From positions 992,001 through 1,056,000 of the forward strand of contig NZ_MBUA01000001.1 of the NCBI RefSeq assembly GCF_014332695.1: a DNA stretch of 64,000 bases, in the 5' to 3' direction. The notes under the pieces were generated by a model. It was not told where the DNA came from and searched no databases. It saw only the letters and a program-made list of their open reading frames with translations. This stretch comes from Flavihumibacter stibioxidans. Lineage in GTDB: Bacteria; Bacteroidota; Bacteroidia; Chitinophagales; Chitinophagaceae. Positions 1 through 10,003 of the stretch are shown piece after piece. Position numbers and translations under genes: made by a program. Each line of letters opens with the position of its first letter. The stretch's first letter is position 1.

Positions 1-1
1 A

Positions 2-2398
2 ACACTTGACCCCGACCAGTTGAAGAAAAACTATATCAAGGCGGTTAATGAAGGTCTGCTGAAAGTGTTTTCAAAGATGGGTATCTCCACACTTCAGTCA
101 TACCAGGGCGCACAGATCTTTGAAATTATCGGGATCAACAAAACCGTGGTAGATAAATATTTCACAGGAGCCACTTCGCGTATTGAAGGCATGGGCCTCG
201 ATGAGATCGCGAAAGAAGCGCTGGCAAAGCATTTCCTGGCATTCAGCAAAAAAGATATCCCGGTAGATCGTTTACCCGTTGGCGGTATTTACCAATGGAA
301 ACGCAAAGGGGAAGCGCACCTGTTCAACCCACAGACCATTCACCTGCTTCAGTACGCTACCAGGATGAATGATTACAATACTTACAAGAAATATTCAAAA
401 CTGGTAGATGACCAGGGGCTGAAAGCCACTACCCTCAGAAGCCAGTTACAATTCAAGAATAACAGGCCTTCTATTCCGATTGAAGAAGTGGAATCTGCAG
501 ACAGCATCATGAAACGTTTTGCAACAGGTGCGATGAGCTTTGGTTCTATTTCGCATGAAGCCCATTCCACACTGGCAATTGCCATGAACCGCATCGGAGC
601 AAAAAGTAATACCGGCGAGGGTGGTGAAGATGATATGCGCTACCAGGCCCTACCCAACGGCGATTCTATGAAAAGCGCCATCAAGCAGGTAGCATCAGGA
701 AGGTTTGGGGTAACAAGTTATTACCTCACCATGGCCGATGAACTGCAGATTAAAATGGCGCAGGGTGCAAAACCCGGCGAAGGCGGTCAGTTACCCGGAC
801 ATAAAGTTGACGAGTGGATCGGCAAAGTCAGACACTCCACACCTGGTGTAGGATTGATCTCACCCCCGCCCCACCACGATATTTACTCCATTGAAGACCT
901 CGCGCAATTGATATATGACCTGAAGAATGCCAACCGTGCTGCCCGTATCAGCGTGAAACTGGTAAGTAAAGCAGGTGTGGGCACCATTGCAGCGGGTGTT
1001 GCGAAAGCAAAAGCAGATGTTATCCTTGTAGCAGGTTTTGATGGCGGAACCGGTGCATCACCTATCAGTTCCATCAAACATGCGGGCCTGCCATGGGAAC
1101 TGGGACTGGCAGAAAGTCACCAGACCTTGCTGAAAAACAAACTTCGCAGCAGGGTGGTATTACAGGCAGATGGTCAACTCAGAACCGGACGCGATATTGC
1201 CATTGCCACTTTACTTGGTGCAGAAGAATGGGGTATTGCCACCGCCGCCCTGGTGGTAGAAGGCTGTATCATGATGCGTAAGTGTCACCTGAACACCTGC
1301 CCCGTTGGTGTGGCAACCCAGGACCCGGAACTGCGCAAGCGCTTTACCGGAAATGCAGATCATGTGGTTAATTTCTTCCGTTTTATTACGGAAGAATTCC
1401 GTGAAATCATGGCGGATCTCGGTTTCCGTACAGTAAATGAAATGGTCGGACAGGTTGATTTCCTGGAACAGAGAACTGATATCACTCACTGGAAATACAA
1501 GGGACTTGACCTGTCTCCCGTGTTGTACAAGGAACCGGCATCCATGTATACAGGATTGTACTGTGTGGAAGAGCAGGATCATGGTTTAAGCACTGTGATC
1601 GACTGGAAATTGCTTGAAGCCGCCCGGCCCTCACTGGAACAACAACAGAAAGTATTTGCATCATTTGATGTGAAGAACACAGACCGCACCATCGGTACCA
1701 TTCTGTCGAATGAGATTTCCAAAAAATATGGCGCGGCAGGACTGGCAGATGATACCATTCATTTCAAATTCACCGGAACCGCCGGACAAAGTTTTGGTGC
1801 CTTCAATACCAAAGGGATTACCCTTGAACTTGAAGGTGATGCCAACGATTATTTCGGTAAAGGTCTCAGCGGGGCCAAGTTGATCGTTTATCCGTCACTG
1901 TTAGCAACATTCAAACCGGAGGATAATATCATCATTGGCAACGTTGCGTTTTACGGTGCAACATCGGGCACTTCGTTTATACGTGGTAAAGCCGGAGAAC
2001 GTTTTGCTGTGCGTAATTCCGGAGCTACTGCAGTGGTGGAGGGAGTAGGCGATCATGGTTGTGAATACATGACAGGCGGCAAAGTGGTGATACTTGGTGA
2101 TACCGGCAGGAATTTCGCTGCTGGTATGAGTGGAGGTATTGCATATGTGTATGATGTAAAAGGAATTTTTGCAGGTAACTGCAATACTGAAATGGTTGAC
2201 CTTGATCCTGTTGGCGAGGATGATACAGCCGATCTGAAAGAGATCATCAGCCAGCATTATACGTATACCGGCAGTACTGTTGCCCAGTTCATCCTGAAAG
2301 ATTTCGACAACCAGTTACACAATTTCGTTAAAGTATTCCCGCGTGATTACAAGAAAGTTCTCCTTGAACGCAAGGCCAAACAGGAAGCGAAACGGTGA
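2..2398 (+). CDS. gltB: Glutamate synthase large subunit, C-terminal half (5' end outside window)
   Basis: The frame is open from the first bases, so the gene starts upstream of the window and about 798 residues are visible of a protein that is usually near 1500. It makes glutamate from 2-oxoglutarate and glutamine-derived ammonia in the cytoplasm, with GltD supplying electrons. Visible are the FMN-binding synthase domain ([30 protein letters not shown]), the 3Fe-4S cysteines in [15 protein letters not shown] near nt 1262-1300, and the C-terminal GXGXG beta-helix domain ([10 protein letters not shown] onwards, from about nt 1770). gltD follows on the same strand after 76 nt that hold a heptamer repeat. 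The apparent TTG start at nt 20 is an artefact of the window edge, because homology continues upstream of it ([10 protein letters not shown]). Confidence 0.97.
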   Translation, partial: TLDPDQLKKNYIKAVNEGLLKVFSKMGISTLQSYQGAQIFEIIGINKTVVDKYFTGATSRIEGMGLDEIAKEALAKHFLAFSKKDIPVDRLPVGGIYQWKRKGEAHLFNPQTIHLLQYATRMNDYNTYKKYSKLVDDQGLKATTLRSQLQFKNNRPSIPIEEVESADSIMKRFATGAMSFGSISHEAHSTLAIAMNRIGAKSNTGEGGEDDMRYQALPNGDSMKSAIKQVASGRFGVTSYYLTMADELQIKMAQGAKPGEGGQLPGHKVDEWIGKVRHSTPGVGLISPPPHHDIYSIEDLAQLIYDLKNANRAARISVKLVSKAGVGTIAAGVAKAKADVILVAGFDGGTGASPISSIKHAGLPWELGLAESHQTLLKNKLRSRVVLQADGQLRTGRDIAIATLLGAEEWGIATAALVVEGCIMMRKCHLNTCPVGVATQDPELRKRFTGNADHVVNFFRFITEEFREIMADLGFRTVNEMVGQVDFLEQRTDITHWKYKGLDLSPVLYKEPASMYTGLYCVEEQDHGLSTVIDWKLLEAARPSLEQQQKVFASFDVKNTDRTIGTILSNEISKKYGAAGLADDTIHFKFTGTAGQSFGAFNTKGITLELEGDANDYFGKGLSGAKLIVYPSLLATFKPEDNIIIGNVAFYGATSGTSFIRGKAGERFAVRNSGATAVVEGVGDHGCEYMTGGKVVILGDTGRNFAAGMSGGIAYVYDVKGIFAGNCNTEMVDLDPVGEDDTADLKEIISQHYTYTGSTVAQFILKDFDNQLHNFVKVFPRDYKKVLLERKAKQEAKR

Positions 2399-2410
2399 AA
2401 CGGAGAAACA

Positions 2411-2445
2411 GTGAATGGTGAATGGTGAATGGTGAATGGTGAATT
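2411..2445. repeat. Tandem heptamer GTGAATG, five copies
   Basis: Four exact and one near-exact (GTGAATT) head-to-tail copies of GTGAATG fill most of the gltB-gltD gap. The same unit recurs at 7032-7066 and, inverted and degenerate, at 13437-13499. All three arrays are intergenic. Function unknown. Confidence 0.9.
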
Positions 2446-2474
2446 AATAACAAACTTCAAATTTCAAACTTTAT

Positions 2475-3977
2475 ATGGGGAAGCCAACAGGATTTATGGA
2501 GTTCACCCGCGAGTTGCCCGGCAAGCGGCCGGTAGAAGAGCGTGTGAATGATTATAATGAATTTGTAAACCGATATTCGGACGAGCAGTTAAACAAGCAG
2601 TCTGCAAGATGTATGAATTGCGGCGTACCGTTTTGTCACAATGGATGTCCTTTAGGAAATGTAATTCCTGAATTCAACGATGCAGTATATCGCAAAAACT
2701 GGGATGAAGCATATGACATCTTAAGTTCTACCAATAATTTCCCCGAGTTCACCGGGAGGATCTGTCCTGCACCCTGCGAAACAGCTTGTGTGCTGGGCAT
2801 CAACCAGCCTGCAGTAACCATTGAGGAAATCGAAAAGCATATCATCGAAATTGCCTTTGAAAAAGGATTGGTGAAAGCCCGCAAACCCAACCTGCGCACC
2901 GGCAAGAAGGTAGCGGTAATTGGTTCCGGCCCGGCCGGACTGGCAGCTGCGGCCCAATTGAATTATGCAGGACATTCCGTTACTGTTTTTGAAAGGGACG
3001 AAAAGCCCGGTGGACTTTTACGTTTTGGTATCCCTGATTTCAAACTGGAGAAATGGGTAATCGACAGAAGGGTTTCCTTGCTGGAAGAGGAAGGCGTTGT
3101 ATTCAAATGCCACTCCAATGTAGGCGTGAATGTCAGGGTGAATGACCTGCTGAGAGAATACCAGGCAATTGTACTGGCCGGCGGATCCACCGTTCCCCGG
3201 GACCTGAATATTCCTGGCCGCAGTCTGAAAGGAGTGCATTTTGCAATGGAATTCCTGAAGCAGCAGAACAAGCGCAATTATAATGCAGACCCATTGGCAT
3301 TCGGGGATATCGAAAGCAATATCCATACTGAACAACTGATGGCTACTGGTAAACATGTGGTGGTGATAGGTGGGGGTGATACGGGAAGTGACTGCGTTGG
3401 CACCTCCAACCGTCATGGTGCTGCTTCCATAACCCAGTTTGAATTATTACCAAAACCACCGGAAAGCAGAACACCTTTCATGCCCTGGCCGACCTACCCC
3501 ATGGTCCTGAAAACCTCCACCTCTCATGAAGAAGGTTGTGAGCGGCAATGGGCGGTAGCCACCAAGGAATTCATTGGTGATGAAGCCGGGAACCTGAAAG
3601 CACTGAAGATAGTTAACCTGGAATGGACCAGCAGTGCTGATGGGCGGCCGGCGCAGTTCAGGGAAGTGGCTGGCTCGGAAAGGGAAATACCCTGCGAACT
3701 GGCTTTGTTCGCAATGGGATTTGTACACCCGCAGAAAGAAGGAATGTTATCAGAGTTGGGTATTGAGCTGGATGAAAGAGGAAATGTAAGGGCTGGCGAA
3801 AAGGCATTCCAGACAAATATTCCGAAGATCTTCACCGCTGGTGATATGAGGCGGGGACAGAGCCTGGTTGTTTGGGCTATCAGCGAAGGCCGCGAGTGTG
3901 CCAGGAAGGTTGATGAATTCCTGATGGGACAGTCAGTACTTGAAACAAAGGACGCAATGTTATCTGTAGCCAGTTGA
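2475..3977 (+). CDS. gltD: Glutamate synthase small subunit
   Basis: This 500-residue protein is the NAD(P)H-oxidising beta subunit of glutamate synthase and passes electrons to GltB. The N-terminal cysteine clusters for two 4Fe-4S centres are visible (CMNCGVPFCHNGCPLGNVIP, then CPAPCETAC). They are followed by the FAD dinucleotide fold GSGPAGLAAAAQL at about residue 150 and the NAD(P)H fold GGGDTGSDCVGTS at about 300. The C-terminal FTAGDMRRGQSLVVWAI is the standard FAD-contacting motif. Length matches the family. It is co-directional with gltB and ends at a strong hairpin terminator, so gltBD looks like one transcription unit. Confidence 0.97.
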   Translation: MGKPTGFMEFTRELPGKRPVEERVNDYNEFVNRYSDEQLNKQSARCMNCGVPFCHNGCPLGNVIPEFNDAVYRKNWDEAYDILSSTNNFPEFTGRICPAPCETACVLGINQPAVTIEEIEKHIIEIAFEKGLVKARKPNLRTGKKVAVIGSGPAGLAAAAQLNYAGHSVTVFERDEKPGGLLRFGIPDFKLEKWVIDRRVSLLEEEGVVFKCHSNVGVNVRVNDLLREYQAIVLAGGSTVPRDLNIPGRSLKGVHFAMEFLKQQNKRNYNADPLAFGDIESNIHTEQLMATGKHVVVIGGGDTGSDCVGTSNRHGAASITQFELLPKPPESRTPFMPWPTYPMVLKTSTSHEEGCERQWAVATKEFIGDEAGNLKALKIVNLEWTSSADGRPAQFREVAGSEREIPCELALFAMGFVHPQKEGMLSELGIELDERGNVRAGEKAFQTNIPKIFTAGDMRRGQSLVVWAISEGRECARKVDEFLMGQSVLETKDAMLSVAS

Positions 3978-4004
3978 CATATTATATTTAATTACATATT
4001 TATT

Positions 4005-4030
4005 AAAAAGCGGCTTTTGCCGCTTTTTTT
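4005..4030 (+). terminator. Rho-independent terminator of gltBD
   Basis: Stem AAAAAGCGGC, loop TTTT, then GCCGCTTTTTTT. It begins 27 nt after the gltD stop. Confidence 0.9.
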
Positions 4031-4334
4031 ATTTATATCCTGAATTCTATTCATTTCCGTTATGCTTTAATACCAATGTTTAAGGGTGAAATAACACTGA
4101 ATTTCGCTACGCCTGCAATAATTTATATAATTATTTGATTTTCAATATTTCATATAGATAATTATAGCTCCGAAGAAAGGATCGCCCCGCATTGTTTGAA
4201 AAAAGCTCGCGCAGAATTATATTATTTTATTTTATATGTGAATATTTAAAGCATTTTAACATGATTTTTATAGGTACTTTAGAGGAATAGTAACAAAGTA
4301 TTTATTTTTTTAATATTCACTAAAACCTACCGAA
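4031..4334 (+). other. AT-rich intergenic region upstream of the ammonium transporter
   Basis: These 304 nt contain no credible ORF or RNA gene. They presumably carry the promoter of the ammonium-transporter gene. A weak -7-like TACTTTAG lies at 4275-4282, but no TTG sits at the expected distance, and I saw no sigma-54 type GG/GC element. No specific site is claimed. Confidence 0.5.
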
Positions 4335-5726
4335 ATGAGTAAACTGACAACGAAGCAGGTTGCCCCCTTCCTGGTCCTGGCTGGTGTAGCTATTGCCTCT
4401 TTATTTATTCCCGCATTGCCCAACTTTGATGATGGCGGCAAACTGTACAGTGCTGCTGATACAGGTTGGATCATCGTAGCCACTGCGCTTGTTTTCCTGA
4501 TGACACCCGGACTGGCATTTTTTTATGGCGGGATGGTGCATCGCAAGAATGTAATTTCTACCATGATTAAAAGTGTGGTAGCAGCCGGAGTGGTTAGCAT
4601 TCTTTGGGTGGCTGTTGGATTCAGCCTTTGTTTTGGTGAATCTATTGGAGGATTCATCGGCAACCCTTTGACCTTCGCATTTTTCCAGGGAGTTGGTTCA
4701 GGCGCACCCTGGAGCCTGGCACCAACTATTCCACTGGCCCTCTTTGCATTGTTCCAGCTGATGTTTGCAATTATTACTCCCGGACTTGTAGTAGGGGCAG
4801 TGGCTGAAAGGATCCGTTTCACGGCATATATTATGTTCATCGCCTTGTTCAGCCTCCTGGTATATGCTCCTATTGCGCATTGGACCTGGCATCCGGAAGG
4901 CTTCCTTTTCAAGATGGGCGTACTTGATTTTGCCGGTGGCACTGTAGTGCACATTTCTGCAGGTTGTGCTGCCCTGGTTGGTGCACTTGTCCTGAAACGC
5001 CGCCAATCGCATATTGACCAGAAGGAAATCCCACCTGCGAACATTCCCTATGTACTGATAGGTACCGGATTGCTGTGGTTCGGATGGTTTGGATTCAATG
5101 CAGGATCTGCACTTGGTGCCAACGCACTGGCCGTCTCCGCATTTGCCACAACCAATACAGCAGCAGCAGCAGCCGGCCTGAGCTGGATGTTCTTTGATGT
5201 TGCCCGTGGTAAAAAGCCTTCTGTTCTCGGATTTTGTATCGGTGCAGTCGTGGGCCTTGTGGCAATTACGCCGGCTGCCGGTTTCGTTACCATTCACCAC
5301 AGCATTTTCATTGGTGTTATTGCAGCCATCATTTCAAACCTGGCTGTTTATTACAAACAAAAATCAACCCTCGATGATACGCTTGATGTGTTCCCCTGTC
5401 ATGGTGTTGGCGGCATGGTAGGCATGTTACTGACCGGTTTTTTTGCTACCAAAGCCATCAACGGCGCGGGTAACGATGGCTGGTTCTTCGGTAACCCATC
5501 CTTCTTCTTTACCCAGCTGAAAGCGCTTGGAATTGTGGTGGCCTATAGCACCATAGTATCCTTCGTGATCTTCAAGTTCATCAACTTCGTATTACCGCTG
5601 CGCGTAAGCTCTGAAGAAGAGGAACTGGGTCTGGATGCTACACAACACAATGAAAAATACCTGCAGGGCACCCTACTGGTTCACAATAACGGAGCCCTGA
5701 CCGAAGAAGAACTTTCTGAAGTATAA
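4335..5726 (+). CDS. amt: Ammonium transporter (Amt family)
   Basis: A 463-residue polytopic inner-membrane protein with about eleven hydrophobic segments. The two pore histidines of Amt channels are in their expected motifs: FAGGTVVHISAG near residue 205 and FPCHGVGGMVG near residue 355. GGMVHRKNVISTM and GFNAGSALGANALA are also typical. It imports ammonium, which the upstream gltBD can assimilate. No GlnB/GlnK gene is adjacent, although amt-glnK pairing is common in other bacteria. A porin gene follows after 113 nt on the same strand. Family assignment is secure; substrate affinity and regulation are not visible. Confidence 0.96.
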   Translation: MSKLTTKQVAPFLVLAGVAIASLFIPALPNFDDGGKLYSAADTGWIIVATALVFLMTPGLAFFYGGMVHRKNVISTMIKSVVAAGVVSILWVAVGFSLCFGESIGGFIGNPLTFAFFQGVGSGAPWSLAPTIPLALFALFQLMFAIITPGLVVGAVAERIRFTAYIMFIALFSLLVYAPIAHWTWHPEGFLFKMGVLDFAGGTVVHISAGCAALVGALVLKRRQSHIDQKEIPPANIPYVLIGTGLLWFGWFGFNAGSALGANALAVSAFATTNTAAAAAGLSWMFFDVARGKKPSVLGFCIGAVVGLVAITPAAGFVTIHHSIFIGVIAAIISNLAVYYKQKSTLDDTLDVFPCHGVGGMVGMLLTGFFATKAINGAGNDGWFFGNPSFFFTQLKALGIVVAYSTIVSFVIFKFINFVLPLRVSSEEEELGLDATQHNEKYLQGTLLVHNNGALTEEELSEV

Positions 5727-5839
5727 CCAAAACCAAAACTAACTGCTCCTAAAAAGCAGAAAAAGGTACAGCATAATGATAAACTTCTGACACAAGTTCA
5801 TCGCCGTACCCTTTCCCTTAACACTTAAAATGTTACACA

Positions 5840-6967
5840 ATGTTACAAAAATTCTTTGCAACAGGCCTTGCTTTTGCCTGCACAGTCTCGATATACGCCC
5901 AAAGCGGAGAAACCTCAAACCCTGCTCCGGCTTCCTCTGAAACCACTTCTGCTGAAAGCGCTCCACCTGCTGAAGAGAAAAAACCCCTGGTCAGTTTCAC
6001 TGGTTCCGCAGATGTGTATTACCGTTATGATTTTGGGAAACAGGCCGGTAATAACCGTACCAGTTTCACCGGCGCGCACAATTCCTTCGCTCTGGGAATG
6101 GCAAGTATCAAAGCTGAACACCAGGGCGACAAGGTCGGGGTAGTTCTTGACCTTGGTTTCGGTCCAAGGGCAAAAGATTTTGCCTATGCGGATGAAGGTA
6201 TTACCCAGGCCATCAAACAATTTTACATCAGCTATAAAGCCACGGACTGGCTGAAATTCACAGCCGGCACCTGGGCCACGCATGTGGGATATGAACTCGT
6301 TGACCCACAGCTGAACCGGAACTACAGCATGTCGTACATGTTTACCAATGGGCCGTTCACCCATACCGGACTGAAAGCTGAGCTGTCAAAAGGCAAAAAC
6401 GGATTCATGGTCGGCGTATCCAATGCAACCGATTACCGCATACCGCCGACTGGCCAGGTCAACAAAAAATTCCTCATTGCACAGTATAGTTTCGCGGCTA
6501 GTGACAACCTGAAGTTCTACCTCAACTATGTGGGCGGAAAAAATCCCGACACCTCCAAAACAAGTCAGTTTGACCTTGTAATGACAGGAAAAATCAGCGA
6601 CGCCTTCAGCATAGGCTACAATGGAACCGTTAACACTACAAAAACCTGGGATGGTGACAAAAATGCTGATGGCAAATCCTGGTGGGGTTCTGCCCTTTAC
6701 CTGAACCTTGATCCCAAACCCTGGTTCGGTCTCACCCTGAGAGGCGAATACTTCAGTGATAAAAATCAGTTCAAGATCCCTACCAGTGGCCCTGATGGTG
6801 CAAGCCTGTTCGCCACCACCCTTTCAGCTAATTTCAAAGTTGGCGGCCTGACTTTCATACCCGAATTCAGGATTGAAAATGCAAACCAAAATATCTATAC
6901 AGATGCAGATGGCGCAGGAAAAAAATCCTCCGGCAGTTTCCTGATGGCTGCTATCTATAGCTTCTGA
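5840..6967 (+). CDS. Outer-membrane beta-barrel porin (BBP2/OmpL-like)
   Basis: The 375-residue product begins with a signal peptide (LAFACTVSIYAQ, cleavage after about residue 21). A Pro/Ser/Glu-rich linker follows (residues 22-50), then alternating amphipathic strands such as VSFTGSADVYYRYDF, ending in the barrel-like SFLMAAIYSF with a terminal aromatic. The repertoire (FTAGTWATHVGYELVDPQLNRNY) fits the Bacteroidota outer-membrane porin-2 family. It sits 113 nt after amt with no visible terminator between, so co-expression as an outer-membrane entry route for small nitrogen compounds is plausible but inferred. It ends at a strong terminator. Confidence 0.85.
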   Translation: MLQKFFATGLAFACTVSIYAQSGETSNPAPASSETTSAESAPPAEEKKPLVSFTGSADVYYRYDFGKQAGNNRTSFTGAHNSFALGMASIKAEHQGDKVGVVLDLGFGPRAKDFAYADEGITQAIKQFYISYKATDWLKFTAGTWATHVGYELVDPQLNRNYSMSYMFTNGPFTHTGLKAELSKGKNGFMVGVSNATDYRIPPTGQVNKKFLIAQYSFAASDNLKFYLNYVGGKNPDTSKTSQFDLVMTGKISDAFSIGYNGTVNTTKTWDGDKNADGKSWWGSALYLNLDPKPWFGLTLRGEYFSDKNQFKIPTSGPDGASLFATTLSANFKVGGLTFIPEFRIENANQNIYTDADGAGKKSSGSFLMAAIYSF

Positions 6968-7001
6968 CCGCTGTTTCACATATGGCAAGCAATCGTTGAG
7001 C

Positions 7002-7030
7002 GTCCCCTGTTTCTACAGGGGACTTTTTTT
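7002..7030 (+). terminator. Rho-independent terminator after the porin gene
   Basis: Nine-bp stem GTCCCCTGT / ACAGGGGAC with loop TTCT, followed by seven T. It starts 35 nt downstream of the porin stop. Confidence 0.9.
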
Positions 7031-7031
7031 G

Positions 7032-7066
7032 GTGAATGGTGAATGGTGAAGGGTGAATGGTGAATG
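7032..7066. repeat. Tandem heptamer GTGAATG, five copies (one variant)
   Basis: Copies at 7032, 7039, 7046 (GTGAAGG), 7053 and 7060. The array lies exactly between the porin terminator and the ppc stop codon. Same unit as at 2411-2445. Confidence 0.9.
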
Positions 7067-9652
7067 TTAGGCGGAATTGCGGCCGGCATTGATTATACCG
7101 AATGAACAGCGCATAACGAGCTTCTCATAAGTAGCTTTCATCTCTGCCTGCTTTGACTTTGCAGCAGCCCCTTCCATTTCACGCACTTTCGTGATCGCAT
7201 ATTGCTGGATGGTAGTCAATGGTAATACGATCCGCTCACGCATGGATACAGACAACTGCTCCACCGGATAATCGGCCATCAACTCATTCTTACCAGACAA
7301 AAGAAACAGGTATTTCCTCGTCAGTTCATACTCACTGTAAATCATATGCCATATCTCACCAAAGGAAGGGTGATCAGCCAGATGACTGGTGAGGGGGAAA
7401 TAACATTTCAGCATGGCCATCTCGCAGTTATCGATCAGTGTCTTGAAGAAGACAGAATGCTGGTACATTTCCTTTACCAGTTTCCATTCGCCCCGCTGCT
7501 CCGCTTTCTGAAGGGCTGTACCAACACCATAATAACCCGTTACATTCTGTTTCAACTGGCTCCAGGCCCCCACAAAGGGAATTGCCCGCAGGTCCTTCAG
7601 GCTGAGCCTCGATGCTGAGCCTCGTTTAGCCGGTCTCGAACCGATATTCGTTTCAGCATAAAACCTGAGCGGACTTGCATGTGCCAGGTAATCTACAAAA
7701 ACCGGGTGTTCTTTCAGGGACACATATGCATCAAAACCATCCTCGGCCAGTTTCAACAGAAGATCCTGCTGATTTTTTTCAAGTGTCGGCCTGGTATTGC
7801 CCCGTAGTGAACTGCTCAAACCGGCGTTCAGTAACTGTTCCATATTGTATTGCGCCGAATCGATGGTTCCAAAATTCGAACTGATGGTTTGTCCCTGTAC
7901 GGTGAGTTGGATCTCTTTTCCTGAAACATCGTTCCCCATGGAAGCATAAAACTTATGTGTTTTGCCGCCTCCGCGGGCAGGTGGGCCTCCCCTGCCATCG
8001 AAGAACAATACATCAATCTGGTACTTCGCTGAAAGCGCTGTAAGGGCTTGTTTTGCTTCCAGAATGCTGTAATTCGCCATCAGGTAACCACCATCTTTTG
8101 TTCCGTCTGAAAATCCAAGCATAATGGTTTGCCTCCTGCCACGCTTTTCCAGATGCTTTCTGTAAGCGGGGAAGGTATATAATGCTTCCATGATTTCACC
8201 GGCACGCTGCAGGTCATCAATGGTTTCAAACAATGGCACTATATCAATTGTCAATGAGTCTTTATTCCATCCCGCCAGCAGGAATATGCCATACACTTCC
8301 ATCACATTGATGGCACTGTTACACTGGCTGATAATGTAGCGGTAACAACCTGTTTCACCATTCTGTTCCTGGATGGAAGCTATTGCCCTGACGGATTGTA
8401 TCACATCCTGGTGAAGCGGGTCCCTGAACATAACGGATTCATCCAGTCGTGATAGTCCCGCCAATAACTTCAGCTTTTCGCCCTCATCCAGTTTGTGGTA
8501 ATCTGCCGGCAATACTTTTCCATCTGCTGCCAGCATAGTATAAAATGACTGATGAATTGAACTGTCCTGTCTAACATCCAAAGAGGCATAATACAGGCCG
8601 AATGCCTTTATTTTCTGGATCAGGTTATCCACTGACCCCGCAAATAATCCATTGTGCTGATACACCAGCGTGTCCCTTATCTGGTTCAGTTGCTGTATCA
8701 TTTTCCCTGCATCCAGATCTTCCTGTTTTACCTGCCCGAAAACTTCGTTGTACAACTGTTTTTCAAGATTGGCGATCAGTTGGTCTGTTTCCTTGAAAGT
8801 GAGTCGCCGCTTCAATTTGCGTACATCCATATAGTATTGCTTCACAATACTGGAACGCAGGGCGGAAGCGACCTGCAAGGTGGTCTCTGCAGTTACAAAG
8901 GGATTTCCATCCCTGTCACCTCCCGGCCAGAACCCCATCTGCAACAATGGCTTATCCTCCTGTAACCAGGGAGTCAGTTCGTTGGCGGCATAGGTCAGTA
9001 TCCTGCCCACAGCATGATAAAACACATTATCAAGGTACCATATCAGGCTCATCGCCTCATCGTATGGAGTGGGCTTTTGTTTTTTGAAAAACGGAGTTTT
9101 GCCCAGTTGCTGCAGATAAGTATTAACCAGCGAAGTGTTATTTTCCTGTAACGCTTTGGAAAGGTCATGAATGATTCCCAGGACGGATCCCGGATAGAAC
9201 TGGGTAGGATGGGCTGTAAGCACCATCCTTACACAGAAATCATCCTGTACGGATTTCGCGGGATCTCCGTCTGTCTGCTCTAAGGATGATTTTAATTGTT
9301 TGAGTGTACCTGTGCCGGAAAGATCATTCACCTTACTGAAGGCTGCATCTTCCAAAGCATCAAAAAGAACTACCTGGCGCTCAACATACTGAACGAACCG
9401 GAATAAAAGATCGGTCTGCTCCTGCTCCAGGCGATAGCTGCTATGACTGGAAAAAAATTCGTCCATTATCTGAACGGGGCTCTTTTTTTTCTTGTATCCT
9501 TCCTCACAAACGTTCAGCAACATGGAGAGAAGAATGCCGGTCTTTTCAATCCGGTGAAATGGAAGGGAGGTAAACAAACTGTTGTATAACTGAAATTTCA
9601 GTGCTACTTCACTTTTGAACTTTTGCAGGGCTGCCGGGTCCATACTTGGCAT
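7067..9652 (-). CDS. ppc: Phosphoenolpyruvate carboxylase
   Basis: An 861-residue cytoplasmic enzyme that carboxylates phosphoenolpyruvate to oxaloacetate. The catalytic histidine motif VLTAHPTQ (about residue 147) and GGDRDGNPF (about 240) are intact. The mobile loop reads FFDGRGGPPARGGG (about residue 560), where the best-known enzymes have FHGRGG..GRGG: an Asp occupies the His position, while both loop arginines are kept. The C-terminus is FGIINAGRNSA rather than the usual ..NTG. It is divergent from the thr operon, which uses aspartate made from its product. Start ATG at 9652; about 195 nt separate it from the thr leader peptide. Confidence 0.95.
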   Translation of the reverse strand: MPSMDPAALQKFKSEVALKFQLYNSLFTSLPFHRIEKTGILLSMLLNVCEEGYKKKKSPVQIMDEFFSSHSSYRLEQEQTDLLFRFVQYVERQVVLFDALEDAAFSKVNDLSGTGTLKQLKSSLEQTDGDPAKSVQDDFCVRMVLTAHPTQFYPGSVLGIIHDLSKALQENNTSLVNTYLQQLGKTPFFKKQKPTPYDEAMSLIWYLDNVFYHAVGRILTYAANELTPWLQEDKPLLQMGFWPGGDRDGNPFVTAETTLQVASALRSSIVKQYYMDVRKLKRRLTFKETDQLIANLEKQLYNEVFGQVKQEDLDAGKMIQQLNQIRDTLVYQHNGLFAGSVDNLIQKIKAFGLYYASLDVRQDSSIHQSFYTMLAADGKVLPADYHKLDEGEKLKLLAGLSRLDESVMFRDPLHQDVIQSVRAIASIQEQNGETGCYRYIISQCNSAINVMEVYGIFLLAGWNKDSLTIDIVPLFETIDDLQRAGEIMEALYTFPAYRKHLEKRGRRQTIMLGFSDGTKDGGYLMANYSILEAKQALTALSAKYQIDVLFFDGRGGPPARGGGKTHKFYASMGNDVSGKEIQLTVQGQTISSNFGTIDSAQYNMEQLLNAGLSSSLRGNTRPTLEKNQQDLLLKLAEDGFDAYVSLKEHPVFVDYLAHASPLRFYAETNIGSRPAKRGSASRLSLKDLRAIPFVGAWSQLKQNVTGYYGVGTALQKAEQRGEWKLVKEMYQHSVFFKTLIDNCEMAMLKCYFPLTSHLADHPSFGEIWHMIYSEYELTRKYLFLLSGKNELMADYPVEQLSVSMRERIVLPLTTIQQYAITKVREMEGAAAKSKQAEMKATYEKLVMRCSFGIINAGRNSA

Positions 9653-9769
9653 GATTTCGTTGACTTTAAAAATAAAACATGTGTGGCAGCAATCGGGGAA
9701 TGAATATAAGAAATCAACAGCAAATCGAAGCCAGACATATTAATAACGAAAAAAATATCAAACTAACGC

Positions 9770-9799
9770 TTGTTATAATTTGATGGCATAGTACCTTTA
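9770..9799 (+). promoter_or_regulatory. Predicted thr operon promoter (Bacteroidota type)
   Basis: TTG at 9770-9772, a 19-nt spacer, then TACCTTTA at 9792-9799, against the phylum consensus TTTG / TAnnTTTG. Transcription would start near 9806, about 40 nt before the leader-peptide ATG. Confidence 0.55.
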
Positions 9800-9847
9800 G
9801 CCCTCCAAAGAAAAGTGGCAAATTTTAACACATATAAGTCAGGTTCC

Positions 9848-9904
9848 ATGACGGCTGTCATCACAGCCTCCACCACGACTATTACCACTATTACAACCCG
9901 TTAA
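9848..9904 (+). CDS. thrL: thr operon leader peptide (attenuation)
   Basis: A short ORF in the thrA leader encodes MTAVITASTTTITTITTR and stops with TAA at 9902-9904. Nine of its 18 residues are Thr and three are Ile, the two products that share this pathway. This is the composition of the enterobacterial ThrL peptide, although the sequence differs. It lies between a consensus-like promoter and the thrA ATG at 10004, so ribosome pausing at its Thr/Ile codons could couple charged tRNA levels to thrABC expression. No sequence homology to known leaders is claimed; the call rests on composition, position and downstream pairing options. Confidence 0.8.
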   Translation: MTAVITASTTTITTITTR

Positions 9905-9946
9905 GGGTTGTTCATTTCCATATTATCCATTGGGCCTTCAGGCTGT
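9853..9946 (+). promoter_or_regulatory. Alternative RNA pairings in the thr leader
   Basis: ACAGCC at 9863-9868 can pair with GGCTGT at 9853-9858 (four-base loop) or with an identical GGCTGT at 9941-9946. A separate seven-bp hairpin, ACAACCC (9893-9899) with GGGTTGT (9905-9911), straddles the leader stop codon and is followed by UUCAUUU. Mutually exclusive arms overlapping a Thr-rich leader are what attenuation needs. Which form terminates is not clear, as no long U-tract follows a strong stem. Confidence 0.5.
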
Positions 9947-10003
9947 TTCCAGAAGTTCAATCATTTCATTTTCAATTATTTTTCAACATTCCAGAATATT
10001 TAT

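Noticed and set aside
2411-2445. CRISPR-like array
   Set aside because: Seven-bp units are contiguous with no spacers and no cas genes.
4031-4334. Sigma-54 promoter before amt
   Set aside because: No GG-N10-GC element could be found.
4698-5300. 200-codon antisense ORF in the ammonium transporter gene
   Set aside because: Shadow frame of a clear Amt gene; cysteine-rich random composition.
9908-10003. N-terminal extension of thrA from a TTG start
   Set aside because: The extra residues are encoded by the attenuator leader and the conserved kinase N-terminus begins at 10004.
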